Assembly: GCA_014529385.2 (NCBI GenBank)
Contig: CM043953.1
Location: 83,427,838 to 83,491,837, forward strand
From: Adiantum capillus-veneris
Taxonomy: Eukaryota; Streptophyta; Polypodiopsida; Polypodiales; Pteridaceae
Length of the DNA stretch: 64,000 nucleotides
Direction: 5' to 3'
Shown: positions 43,329-53,892 of the stretch, piece after piece
How the letters are laid out: each line of letters begins with the position of its first letter
How positions within the stretch are numbered: position 1 is the first letter of the stretch
Made by a program: the position numbers and the translations under genes
Notes under the pieces: generated by a model
Seen by the model: the letters and a program-made list of their open reading frames with translations, nothing else
Told to the model about the DNA's origin: nothing
Database searches by the model: none

Positions 43329-43331
43329 TAC

Positions 43332-43418
43332 CTTCCATAAGAACAAAAGGAACCTTGAGCATAGTTCGGAGCACTCATCTTGAGCAAAGCGCAAACAATC
43401 ATTCCACTGCAACTAACA
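43332..43418 (+). repeat. LTR 3 of the array, right part
   Basis: CTTCCATAAGAACAAAAGG… to CACTGCAACTAACA matches the last 87 bp of LTR 1 and LTR 2. It is followed by GAAGC, the right target duplication of the array. Confidence 0.92.
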
Positions 43419-43449
43419 GAAGCTCAAAGCTCTTAATGAATCTTTGTAG
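43419..43449 (+). pseudogene. UDP-glycosyltransferase, final codons and stop
   Basis: After the array the sequence reads GAAGCTCAAAGCTCTTAATG and on to TAG at 43447-43449. Joined across the insertion at the GAAGC duplication, the frame continues from ENGSSYRK as LKALNESL then stop. SSYRxLKAL near the end is typical of plant UGT C-termini. This shows where the host gene ended and that 26.5 kb was added only nine codons before its stop. Confidence 0.8.
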
Positions 43450-44044
43450 TATTCAATGTGCAAAGTCTCCTATTGAATACGTCCTAGTATGTGACCCGCG
43501 CATTGTTGCTGCAAGCAAAAAAAAAAGCTTAGGTCCATTTTTTAACACAATCCTTCCCTCTAATATTCCAACTATATAACACAAATCATTAGAGTAGACA
43601 ATATTTGATATATGCATGAAATTTGATTGTTTCTCTATATAACTAATAATAGTAGCACTAATAGGATAAGGAAGAAGGATGATTGGATACACTCATAGGG
43701 TCACGATAACATGCATAACTGATGTCATAGGGTCACCACCATGGTAAGGAAGGAGGAAAATTGCATAGTAGCAACCTGGTGAGGAAGAAGGATCATCGTG
43801 GATATGCTCGTAGGGTCACCACGACATGTATAACTTATGTGCACCATAGTGGCACCACTTAAAAAAATTGTAGATCTCCATCTCTCTTTCTATCTCTCTC
43901 CCTCTCCCTCTCCATCGCCACCATCTATCCAAAGTTTCATCTTTTAATTTGACATTGGCTTAAAATGCAATTGGCCTTAACATTCTTTTTGTTCTTTCTT
44001 GCTTACTTGCATCTCTACTCTTTGTTGTGAGCAAGATACAATAG
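43450..44044. other. UGT downstream region with an imperfect duplication
   Basis: AT-rich, no gene. A segment with GGAAGAAGGAT…GGGTCAC…ACATGTATAACT occurs at about 43668-43730 and again at about 43783-43850. CT-rich sequence at about 43878-43915. The last bases before the copia element resemble 49455-49490 and 49785-49815 (GTGAGCAAGxTxACAATAGTG), so the flanks of the copia insertion belong to one host repeat. Confidence 0.5.
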
Positions 44045-44236
44045 TGAATTAGTACGAGCGGAAGTGCGACGCGAGAAAGAGTGCGAGAAGAAGAGCACGA
44101 CGATATGGTGAACTCGCTCTACTGTCATGTGTAGAGCATAGTGAGTTCTTATTAGGTTTTTACAAAAGAACATGTGTACATACCTGGCGGCCCGCCCACT
44201 TACCTGGGCGACCACATTGGGCTTTATACCCCAACA
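44045..44236 (-). repeat. 3' LTR of copia-1 (192 bp, possibly partial)
   Basis: The element strand begins TGTTGGGGTATAAAGCCC after a polypurine tract and ends CTAATTCA. The boundary on the left is set by the AATAG duplication. It is unusually short and differs from the 5' end beyond 28 bp, so its inner extent is uncertain. Confidence 0.55.
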
Positions 44237-44325
44237 ACCTCCCACTTAAAGTACAATGTGGTACTTTAAGTGTGAGAGAAGCTACTATACAAGCTAATAT
44301 ACAAAAGATGTAGAGAAGTGATGTA

Positions 44326-46044
44326 CTACCCTACACCTAACTGCTTGCGAAAATGCGCAAAGCTCTCTGAGGGAAGTCCTTTTGTAAGTAGATCATCAGG
44401 ATTTTCTGTGGTGTGAACTTTGACAAGCTGAAGTTGCTTATCCTCGAGCATTTCCCTGATGAAATGATACTTCACATCCACATGCTTTGTCTTTGAGTGA
44501 TAAACTGGATTGCGAGCCAATTGTATAGCACTTTGACTATCACAATATAACACAGGCATCTCTTCTTTGATTCCCAAATCTGTTACTAGTCGATTAAGCC
44601 AAATTGATTCTTTGCATGCCTCTGATGCTGCAACATATTCAGCCTATGTAGTAGACTGAGTAACACAATCTTGTAATCTAGAACGCCATGATATTGCTCC
44701 ACCAGCCAATGTAAAGACATACCCTGACGTAGACCTTCGGTTGTCTAAGTCACCTGCATAATCTGAGTCTGTAAAACCCTTTACACTTAGCTCCTGACTC
44801 CCATAGCATATACGCATACTCTTTGTAGCTTTCAGGTATCTCAATATTCCTTTCACTGCCTCCAAATGTTTCTTGCCTGGGTTTGACATGTATCGACTTA
44901 CTACTCCCACTGCAAATGCAATGTCTAGGAGAGTAGCAATCATTGCATACATCAAACTACCCACTGTAGACGCATATGGAATCTTATCCATTTCAGCCTG
45001 TTCTTCCTCAGACACAGGACAATCTTGTTTGCTAAGTTTCACATATGGTGGCAATGGAACACTCAATGCCTTTCCCTTCTCCATATTGAAACGTTGCAAA
45101 ACCTTGTCAATATAATCTGTTTGAGATGCCTTTCCCTTCTCCATATTGAAACGTTGCAAAACCTTGTCAATATAATCTGTTTGAGTTAACCAAATCAACT
45201 TCTTTGATCTGTCTCTCTCAATGCGCATACCAAGTATATGACTTGCCTCACCCATGTCTTTCATGTCAAACGATTCTGCCATCTTTGACTTCAAAGCTGA
45301 AATTTCTTCCAAGTGCTTGCCAACAATCAACATGTCATCCACATACAAAATAAGGATCAACCAACTACCATCCTTAGCCTTCTTTGTATATAGACAGTGA
45401 TCGAACTCACTACGTTTGTAGCCTTGAGAAAGCATAAACTTGTGGAATTTATGGTACCATGCCCTCGGTGATTGTTTTAAGCCATAAAGACTCTTTAACA
45501 ACTGGCATACCCAATCTTCCTTGCCTTTCTCAACAAACCCTTCTGGCTGCTGCATGTAAATTTCCACATCTAAATCACCATGCAAGAACGCTGTCTTGAC
45601 ATCCATTTGGTGCAACACCAAATCTAATATGGTAACCAATGCAAGAAAGCATCTCAATGTAGTCATCTTGACCACCGGAGAGAAGACTTCATCAAAGTCA
45701 ATGCCTTGTTCTTGCTTAGGGCCCTTGGCAACAAGCCTTGCTTTGTACTTTGGCTGACTATCATGAGCGGTGATCTTATACCTGTAAACCCATTTACAAG
45801 GTAGAGCCTTTTTGCCTTGTGGTAATTTAACTAGCTTCCATGTCTTGTTTTTATGCAGAGCTGTCATCTCTGACTGCATGGTCAATTGCCAATTCCCGGA
45901 GTCCTTCATTTGCACTGCTTCCTTGTAACATGAAGGCTCATTGCAATTAGTCAACATGACATAGTTCATAGATGGAACACACCTATCAGGAGGTCGTGTG
46001 ACACGTCCAGATCTACGCACAATAGGTGGCTCAGGCTCAGCCAC
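44326..46044 (-). pseudogene. copia-1 reverse transcriptase and RNase H
   Basis: One register of about 570 codons with a single TAG near 44645. The RT shows WKLVKLPQGKKALPCKWVYRYK, ARLVAKG, FSPVVKMTTLRC, HQMDVKTAFLHGDL (Asp148), SLYGLKQSPRAWY and LYVDDMLIVG (YVDD at residues 234-237). A perfect 60-bp in-frame tandem duplication (45065-45124 and 45125-45184) repeats 20 residues around QTDYIDKVLQRF. RNase H contains FTDSDYAGD, the stop inside STT-AEYVA, then LYCDSQSAIQLARNP and HVDVKYHFIRE, ending at 44326. Close to intact, with one stop, one duplication and an upstream frameshift. Confidence 0.88.
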
Positions 46045-46154
46045 AACCTATGGTTCCACTCTATCCTGTCCTTGCTCCTCTTGAGCCCTGACATTTTGTA
46101 TTGCACGTGCAAGTCCATCTTCTTGGAAGACAACTCTTCTAATCTCCTCAACCT

Positions 46155-47009
46155 CTATGGTTTAGAATGATATTTGGATTCATTAAAGTGAACATCATTG
46201 CTGCGGGCAACCTTTCTGGATTCGGGATCCCAAAGTCTGTACCCCATCTCACCAGAATTACCATAGCCTAGAAAGATGCACTTTCTACTCTTTGGCTCAA
46301 GTTTGTTCCTAAGTTCCTTTGGAACGTGAGTATATGCCTCACAGCCAAAGACTCTGAGATGCTTGTATGAGGGCACCTTGCCTGACCATACCATCTCTGG
46401 CACTGAATCCTTCTGCAAAACCTTGCTAGGAGATCTATTTACAAGATGAACAGCTGTTGATACAGCTTCAACCCAAAACCCATTTGGCAGCTGTGCATTA
46501 GACAACATACTTCTGACCTTCTCTTGTATGGTCCTATTCATCCTCTCAGCAACACCATTTTGAGAAGGATTGTAAGGAGCAGTAAGTTCACGTTTTATAC
46601 CTTTTGACTCACAAAAGTCTTGAAAGGCCTTTGAAACATACTCTCCACCATTGTCAGTGCATAAGCATTTAAGCTTCTTGCCACTCTGATTCTCCACAAG
46701 TGTCACAAACGTTTTGAAAACACTAAACGCTTCATCCTTGTGCTTGAGAAAGTAAACCCATACTTTCCTCAAGTAATCATCTATAAATGTCATAAAGTAA
46801 GAAGCTCCCCCTAGAGATAGGTTAGGCATAGGTCCACACAAATCACTATGAACAAGTGCCAACTGTGTATCTCTTCTACTGCTTTTATGCTTATGTGGCT
46901 GCTGTGTTTGCTTACCATACAGACAATGTTCACAGAATTCAAAATCATTAAATGAAATGCCAGGAAAATAACCAGAACGAGACAAGATTTCCATTCCCTT
47001 CTTGGACAT
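46155..47009 (-). pseudogene. copia-1 integrase
   Basis: The frame opens within the zinc-binding region (CEHCLYGKQ), followed by the catalytic triad: Asp56 in HSDLCGP, Asp119 in CTDNGGEY, Glu155 in QNGVAERMN. The C-terminal part includes VFGCEAYTHVPKELR and KCIFLGYG, the copia-type GKGY-adjacent region. It stops at 46155 after YHSKP; a register change is needed to reach the RT. Upstream it is joined to the Gag/protease frame by a frameshift in 46948-47009. Confidence 0.85.
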
Positions 47010-48363
47010 GTCCTAACCGGCTATGCCACAAAGAAACGTTCGGCTTCTCGGTTACATTGATTACATTTTTAGAGACATTTGATACATAAATCATGTAAAG
47101 TCCTCCAGACTTTACTCCATGTGCTACTGTCATAGAACCCTTGGATATCTTCCACATGTTCTGTCCAAAAGTGGTGACGTAGCCAGCATCATCAAGTAAA
47201 CTTGTGCTGATCAAGCTCTTTGTAATTGCGGGAACATGTCTCACATTCTTCAGCGTGAAAGAAGAGCCATTCTGAAACTTCAATTGAACATCTCCAACAC
47301 CTAAGATCTCACATGTCTGCCCATTGCCTAGCCAAACATGATCGTTAGTGGTCACATAAGAGGTAAACCACTCCTTGTTTGGAGACACATGAAGTGATGC
47401 CCCTGAGTCTATAATCCAGTCACTCAGTGCATTTCCATCAGATGCTGTAAGAAGAGCTGAGTCCATTGTATTCTTCAAGAAGTAGATGTCTCCTGACACT
47501 AGACTGTCATCCTCTGCAACAGTGCTTGTCACATTTATTTCTTGAATCTTCACTGAGGACTTGTTCTTCTCACCATGGTCTTCAGCTTTCTCTTTGCCTT
47601 TTTCTGCTTTCCAATCTCTGCAGTCTCTTTTCATGTGACCCTTCTTGCCACAATGGTAGCATTCTATGCCACTCTTGCCTTTAGCACTGCGGGACTTGCT
47701 ACGAGACTGATTCCTCTTTCCACCTTTGTACTTTTCTTTGGTCCTTCCCCTGACAACTAAGGCTGTTCCTTTGCCTTTGTCCATTGTCTTTCTATTCGTT
47801 TCTTCAGGAAGCAGACTTCCTTCTACATCTGCTATGTTCAAACCATCTGGAGGTGCAGAATTACTCAAAGCTGTGCGAAAAGTGTCCCAACTTTTCGGCA
47901 ATGTGATCAACAGGAACATAGCTCTAACAGGTTCATCAAACTTGACACCTTGAGCTGACAACTGACTGTAGATGGTGTTGAATTCATTAAGATGATTGGA
48001 CATAGGTGTCCCTTCTTTCATCTTCAAGTCAACAAGCTTCATAAGCCAGTATACCTGTGAAGCTGCACTCTGCTTCTCATAAAGATCACTCAGCTTTAAC
48101 CATGCTTGATAAGCCGACATCTCGTTTGCTACATTGAAGTAAACGCTTTCTGCCAAAGTCATCATAATGGTAGAAAGTGCCAATTCATCCATTTCGCTCC
48201 ATTCATCTTCGTCCATATCTTCTGGTTTTATCCCCTTGAGCTTTATAGGTTTTATCTGCTTCTTTTGTACCAACACGTGCCAAATCTGCTGCTTCCACAA
48301 TGGGAAATTGGTTCCATCCAGCTTCTTGATATTGTAAAGAGAAGTGTCTTGTGATCCAACCAT
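46948..48363 (-). pseudogene. copia-1 Gag and protease
   Basis: The ATG at 48363 starts a 471-codon frame. Gag: LDGTNFPLWKQQIWHVL and SAYQAWLKLSDLYEKQ (UBN2-type). The zinc knuckle CYHCGKKGHMKRDC is at residues 235-248. The protease active site WIIDSGASLHVSP (DSGAS 319-323) and WLGNGQTCEILGVGD follow. The GAG-pre-integrase signature SLWHSRLGHV comes near residue 445, after which the register shifts. The catalytic residues seen are intact. Confidence 0.88.
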
Positions 48364-49346
48364 AGCTACGCTTCACAGTAGTTTACTTTTCTGGGAAAAA
48401 TTCGGCAGAGTTTCCCCTGTAAACTGACCTCTGAACCAATATCAACCTGTCAAATGAACCAAGAAAGCTTCAGATTTTGCAGAAATTTTGGCAGAGTCTC
48501 CTTTGTAAAATGGCTCTGGTGTACTAAAAAACAGCTCAAAAAACATTGTCTCTCTGACACTGTAAGCTGCGGGTAAACCTATCCTGCACCTGTACTGTCT
48601 CTCACTGTCCTGTCACTGTCCTGTAAGCATAGACTGTGACAATGCCTCAACGGCAGTAAAGCAAAGATGCAATCCCAACTGTCTAACTCACAGTCAATAC
48701 ACCCTAGCTACCTATCTAAGGGTGCTCGAGGGATCGCTCCAAGACCTGTATCACCGAAAGGATCTCAACATTCAAGAATCCCCCAGCTCAATAAAACCTC
48801 ACTCGACCCTCAACAAAGGCTGCAGTAAATCTGACAGTACATAGACTTCCCACAAAGTCATACATCCACAAATTTCCCACTATATGCTGTAACCGCTGCG
48901 GCGGCTGTTTGCTGCGTGACTCAGCCAGCAAACCCTCAACAAACATACATCATCTCTGACAATACATCCCATGTGGAAGTACCTGCAATGTCAGGATGAA
49001 ATTTGGAATATCAAGCAGCAAACACAAGCTACCTGATGAGCTAGTGGATGTCGCCTACAGTCTGTGTGTAGATGCGCCCGTGTCGTATGTGACACGCCTC
49101 CAAAAACTGTGAGCCGTCCTTCGATGTGTAGACAACCACAAATCAACACTCTGGGAGTGTCGATATCCTCAGCACCTGCAGTCGTAGGCCGAAAAACCCC
49201 AAATTTGCAGAGTCGGATCTGCACCCGCCGAGACCACGTAGTCGAAAATGGCATGCGCAGACCTTTGTCGAAGCCGAACGGTGGCCGAGATGACCTCATA
49301 ATGAAATTCTGAGAACACCGACCACATTGGGCTTTATACCCCAACA
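48364..49346 (-). other. copia-1 5' end: leader and divergent 5' terminal region
   Basis: About 980 bp between the gag start and the outer end. A degenerate primer-site-like TGGTTCAGAGG (minus strand, 48428-48438) lies 65 bp upstream of gag. Only the outermost 28 bp (49319-49346) match the 3' LTR; the rest has no counterpart in it. Two related phrases GGCAGAGT(T/C)TCC…TGTAAA occur at about 48404 and 48491. Either the 5' LTR is a different, longer sequence or the 3' LTR is truncated. Confidence 0.45.
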
Positions 49347-50295
49347 AATAGCAGAGCAACTAACGTAGATTTTCTCAAAAGAGTTGTTATGACATTTGCT
49401 TGAACATTTGCTATAATTGCTTTGCCACTCTCTTTGATTTGTTTAAATCTATACCTCTTCATGGTGAGCAAGGTGACAATAGTGTTTCACATCATCATCT
49501 AACCTATAGTAGTAAGGCCTTGGTCTACCTTTGGCTAGCAGTACTACTAAGATCAGTGGTGCAAATCAAGTATGTTAGAACAATGTCAAAAGGTGGGGAT
49601 CCATAACTACCAATGTGATTGTCGAGCTTCTCGTGCTTGAGACACACTTTGACTCCAATGTGATAAAAAAGTTTGAGTGTCCAAGAGTGGAGTTGACTTT
49701 TAATCCGTCTTTGACATTGCAATATGTGATTGGCCTAGTAACGACCGGGTAACGACGTAGCTCTATTTTGCTTGCTTGCATCTTTGCCTCTATCTTGTGA
49801 GATTGATATAGTAAGAATGGGCATTGTCACCAAGTCTATAATATAATGGTCGCCTACCCCTTCGTCCACCTTTGTCGAGCAAAGCTATCAATCTGGTGGT
49901 ACACACTGGGTATGCTAGCACTATCAATGTACAATTATGGAACGAACGTCTACATCCTCATAACGCAGATGGTAGAAAAAATTTCAAAATTTAAAGAATT
50001 TATAGTGAAACGCTTAAAAAAAATAATAGAGTGGCCTTTAAATTTTTTCCATATGTAGGTATTTCAAGTTTCTAGGGAGTTTGTCTTCAGCATACTTCAT
50101 AGTTTCCAATGCCATCATAAAGCCTCAACTTCTCAAGAGTGTTCTCAATTCTACCTTATAACTTATATGGTAAGAAAAATTTTAGAATCTAAAGAATTTA
50201 CATTGAAAATCTTCAAAAACATCGAGGTCAAGATGTTAAAAATTATCTTTTGCTATGCTCGAGTCCTTCTCCTCGTCTATCTTTCCCTTGATTAT

Positions 50296-50338
<43 letters not shown>

Positions 50339-50508
50339 GTCGGATAGCACTTTAAGGTCTCTTGGGATAGTTTCCTACTACGTTAAACTTTTTCTTTCTT
50401 CTTCTCTCTCGTGACACAGCTAGGTGGAGCTCATAGCGAGAGACCTTCTCACTCTCTCAGGGCAGCTACATGAAGCTCATAGCAAAAGACCTCTCTCTCT
50501 CTCTCTCG

Positions 50509-50603
<95 letters not shown>

Positions 50604-50714
50604 ATGGCTACTTCTAGCTAGATTGTAATTTTAGAATTTTTTATTTTGCTGGGAGTACTAGCCGAGGATGCCCAGAATGTACTACTGGCTCTAGTAAAGA
50701 ATGTTGTGAGGACC
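49347..50714. other. Spacer with diverged duplication and microsatellites
   Basis: No gene. Segments at about 49450-49570 and 49780-49920 share a common order of words (GTGAGCAAG/CAATAGTG, CTACCTTTGGCTAGCA versus CCACCTTTGTCGAGCA, GTGGTxCAxA), suggesting an old duplication. A (CT)n tract is at about 50299-50334 and a (CT)n(CA)n tract at about 50492-50600. Confidence 0.55.
50492..50600. repeat. Compound (CT)n(CA)n microsatellite
   Basis: About 30 bp of CT repeats followed by about 77 bp of uninterrupted CA repeats. No coding meaning. Confidence 0.95.
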
Positions 50715-52094
50715 TGTAACATTTGATGGGGTAGTAACTTATGTGTAGCAAAAATGAACATAGACATAGTGAGCATTTCATTAAGAATAGATTCCTAATG
50801 AGCATAGCAAAAGTTCTTGGTTGGAGAGAGAGCAACAAAAGCATAACACCTCGTTAGAATTAGGCATGAACAATACTTCAAAAAGAGAGAGAAATTAAGC
50901 TATTGACAACAACTGAGGACCGGATGTACATGGAGCCGGTCCCCCCTCCAAAAGGCTTTGTATTATAGGTTTCCCCCCATCAAGGGAGACATTTTACAAT
51001 ACAATACTTTTTGTTCCTTCAATAACTTTCTGGTGCAATGAAGATGGAAGCTTCAAGCACCAAGCTTACACTTGAAAAATACAACATCAATTCCCTCACG
51101 ATCTCAGACCCAAGACCTCACACACCTTCCAAGCACGGGGGATTCACTAGTAATAATAGGGGGATGCCACGTGCGTGCAACAAAATTGCCTTCTTAACCC
51201 CTACATACGGGACCCTCCTATGTAAAATCTATCCATTTGGCTTTAGAAAAAACCCCTATTGTACGCTCACGTGATACCATACAGTAACCCGTAGTGAATA
51301 CCCCGTGCATCCAAGATGGTGAGAGCTAGCGGGGTATGAGATTAGATCTAGAGGAAGAAGAAGTATTCTTACGAGAAAAAAGTATTTCTCCTCACATAAT
51401 CACTCTTAATAGCCTAGCATAGCTTAGTAATTAGCATGGTAGAGGAGATGAACATGGATTGGAGCTTGATTCTTGGTTGGACTTGCAACACAAATCCAAG
51501 AGTTGTTGGTGTAGGCCTCCCTTCTCACAAGCTTGCAGTAGATGATGAGCTTTCCATTAAAGCTTGAGAAAGAGATAGTCTTCTTTACTTCATAGATGAG
51601 TTTTTGTGAATGTGTGTCCCATAATGCCTTGCAAAATCAACCCCCTCTCACTCTTGGTTGACCCCTCTTGCTATTCCCTCCTCATGGCCCCTCATTGGCT
51701 CATGCCAAGCTTAGCCAATAGGAAATTAGAGGTAAAATGGAGAGCCTTGTGACAAGTGTCCCTCTTTCCTCTTTAGTGAGAGTTTAGGTAATTCAACTAT
51801 TGCATTTAAATACCCATTATACCTTTTTGCCCTTTGGCCAATAGAAATTAAGAAAGATATTGGGCTGCTTGATTCTCATTGGACCCCTTGGCAGGCTGTC
51901 CAATAATCTTCTAGTAGACTTAATTTTCAATGGTTCTTTTATCAAGTGTTTTTAAATTAATTAGACTAAATCTACTCTAGTCTAATTTTCATTGGTCCAC
52001 TTCTATGGCCATCCGATAGGATTTGAATGGGAATTGGGGGCAACTAGGCTAGGAACCTTACATGTGTCTAATATGCTCTTTGTGTAAAGGGAAG

Positions 52095-52097
<3 letters not shown>

Positions 52098-52155
<58 letters not shown>
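52098..52155. repeat. (GA)n microsatellite in the solo LTR
   Basis: About 58 bp of GA repeats at the place where the related LTR at 11281-11298 has a short CA repeat. Confidence 0.9.
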
Positions 52156-52157
<2 letters not shown>

Positions 52158-52269
52158 TTTTCTCTCACCTCTTCTCTCTTTTCCCCTACCTTTAGGGCTC
52201 GTCCCCTCCTATCTAGGAATGTGCAAAAACTTTGTGGTCTTCCCAAAGCATCCAATTTCCCTAAGGATT

Positions 52270-52496
52270 TGTTGGAATTAGGGTTGCAGAGAAACGTACA
52301 CAGCTTGGAGGAGACGAAGGAAGGTTAAGGCACACAATATAGAGTGTATTACTTAGTGTGCAATGGAAAGGTAGATAGCCCTAGAGTGATAGGCGTATAT
52401 ACAATGCTCGGGGGAAAAAACCTCCTAAAGAGGGAAAAAATGCCCTGGCGGTCATAATGTGTTCACACACATCACTACCACATGTATATGGTAACA
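52270..52496 (-). repeat. 3' LTR of copia-2 (227 bp)
   Basis: Plus strand TGTTGGAATTAGGGTTGC…ATGGTAACA. Intact TG/CA ends. Confidence 0.93.
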
Positions 52497-52571
52497 AATC
52501 CCCCCTGGAGTGATGCGGTGAACGAGAGCTGGCACATGAGTAAAGGGAAGTGCCATGCCCTGAGGACATGA

Positions 52572-53280
52572 TCAATCCCCAAAAGGGAGTAAGCCCAAAG
52601 CTTTGCGGAAAGCTTCAAGCTTCTCACGAGACAATGCCTTTGTGAAAAGATCTGCAAGGTTGTCTTGTGTTGGTATATAAGCCAAGCTGATCTCTCCTGC
52701 TGAGAGCCTCTCCCTGACATAGTGGTAATGCACCTCAATGTGCTTTGTGCAAGCATGAAAAACTGGGTTCCTTGCAACTACCAATGCGCTCTGATTGTCA
52801 GTGTAGATAGTGTTGGCAGTGTCCTGTCCAACACCCAAATCAACCAGAAGGCGTTTGAGCCATATACACTCAACTGTAGCTGTGAAGACTGCCCTGTACT
52901 CAGCCTCACAACTCGAAGTGGCCACATTAGGTTGCTTCTTTCTCAACCATGATATACATGAACTGCCAAGCATGAAACAAAAACCACTTGTGGACACTCG
53001 AGTGTCAAAACAACCAGCCCAATCTGAGTCCGAAAAAGCATGTAAGTCTGGCGGCAATGATCCCCCTTGGGATAAAACAAGCCAGGATGTAAAGTGCCAC
53101 TAAGGTAGTGAAAAATCCTCTTGACAACCTGCCAATGCTTAGACCCTGGGCTATGCATAAATCTGCTGACCTGTGAGACTGCAAACTGAATATCCGGTCT
53201 CGTGTTGCATACATAAATGAGGCAGCCAACAGCAGTTTGGTAAAGAGTGACATCAACAGGATCGCCAGCATCATGTAGAC
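52572..53280 (-). pseudogene. copia-2 RNase H and RT C-terminus
   Basis: The RNase H frame (53057-52572) contains FSDSDWAGC, SCEAEYRAVF, IYTDNQSALVVARNP and IEVHYHYVRE, and ends LGLLPFGD. The SSxEAEY motif and the three acidic residues are present. The preceding RT tail (YQTAVGCLIYVCNTRPDIQF, SRFMHSPGSKHWQVVKRI) lies in two other registers, so there are frameshifts at about 53070 and 53150. Confidence 0.85.
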
Positions 53281-53327
53281 TCTACTTCAAACCTGTTTCC
53301 ATGGGAGTGGCAATACATTTGCAGTCC

Positions 53328-53892
53328 TCAAGTCTCAAACTTACATAGCAATGTCCCTATGTAACTTTTCTGACACAAGGCAATACCACCATCACACTGC
53401 TTAAACTGTATACCCAAGTAATGATGCAACAGCCCCAAATCTTTCATCTTGAAAGTAGCATTCAAATTAGCCTTAAATTCAGCAATATGTCTCTTATTTG
53501 GTCTAGTGATCATCAAATCATCGACATAAAGAACCACAATGAGAAGTACATCACCCTCACGCTTTACATACAATGTGCTTTCTGTTGGACTATTACGAAA
53601 GCCTCATTTGACCAAATGAGTGACAGCATTCTCATACCAAACACGAGGAGATTTCTTCAACCCATACAAAGCCTTGTTACATCTGCACACTTTGTCCTCT
53701 TGTCCTTTTATGACAAAACCGCGAGGTTGCGTTACATAAACTTCCTCAAATATGTCACCATTCAAGAAAGCAGTAACAATGTCTGATTGATGTACATCAC
53801 AACCAAAATGAGCTGCCAATGCACATAGAAAACGCACAGTAGTCATACGACAAGTGGGAGCAAAAGTCTCTTCATAATCTATGCCTTTTTGT
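53328..53892 (-). pseudogene. copia-2 reverse transcriptase, catalytic part
   Basis: Two frames: 53846-53604 with MTTVRFLCALAAHFGCDVHQ, SDIVTAFLNGD and ALYGLKKSPRVWYENAV, and 53573-53328 with VVLYVDDLMITRPNKRH (YVDD) and FKMKDLGLLHHYLGIQF. In the first block the usual QMDVxTAFLNG appears as QSDIVTAFLNG. A stop between the blocks (near 53604) and another at about 53894 isolate them. Confidence 0.85.

Larger units (their letters stand above)
16910..43418 (+). mobile_element. Tandem array LTR-internal-LTR-internal-LTR of a non-autonomous LTR retrotransposon
   Basis: Three LTRs (16910-18100, 20018-21233, and 29749-30864 continued at 43332-43418) alternate with two internal regions of about 1.9 kb each. 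Each internal region begins with an initiator-Met tRNA primer site and ends with a purine-rich tract before the next LTR. The whole array is flanked by one 5-bp duplication, GAAGC (16905-16909 and 43419-43423), so it behaves as a single insertion into the UGT gene. There is no protease, RT or integrase; each internal region has one long reading frame of unknown function. The second internal region is interrupted by a gypsy element and the third LTR by a CACTA element. Non-autonomous, dependent on another element's enzymes. Confidence 0.9.
44045..49346 (-). mobile_element. Ty1/copia retrotransposon (copia-1)
   Basis: Gag, protease, integrase, RT and RNase H in copia order, read right to left. 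The outer ends TGAATTAG… and …CCCCAACA on the plus strand are flanked by AATAG on both sides (44040-44044 and 49347-49351). The 3' end has a purine tract (AAGTGGGAGGT on the minus strand) just before TGTTGGGGTA. The two terminal repeats agree for only the outermost 28 bp (44209-44236 and 49319-49346), which is abnormal. Coding regions are only lightly damaged. Confidence 0.8.

Noticed and set aside
43990-44236. LTR of copia-1 beginning at TGTTGTGAGC (44023)
   Set aside because: The sequence up to 44044 resembles host repeat outside the element, and the AATAG duplication places the boundary at 44045.
50521-50600. CRISPR-like regular repeat
   Set aside because: It is an uninterrupted dinucleotide repeat with no spacers, in plant nuclear DNA.
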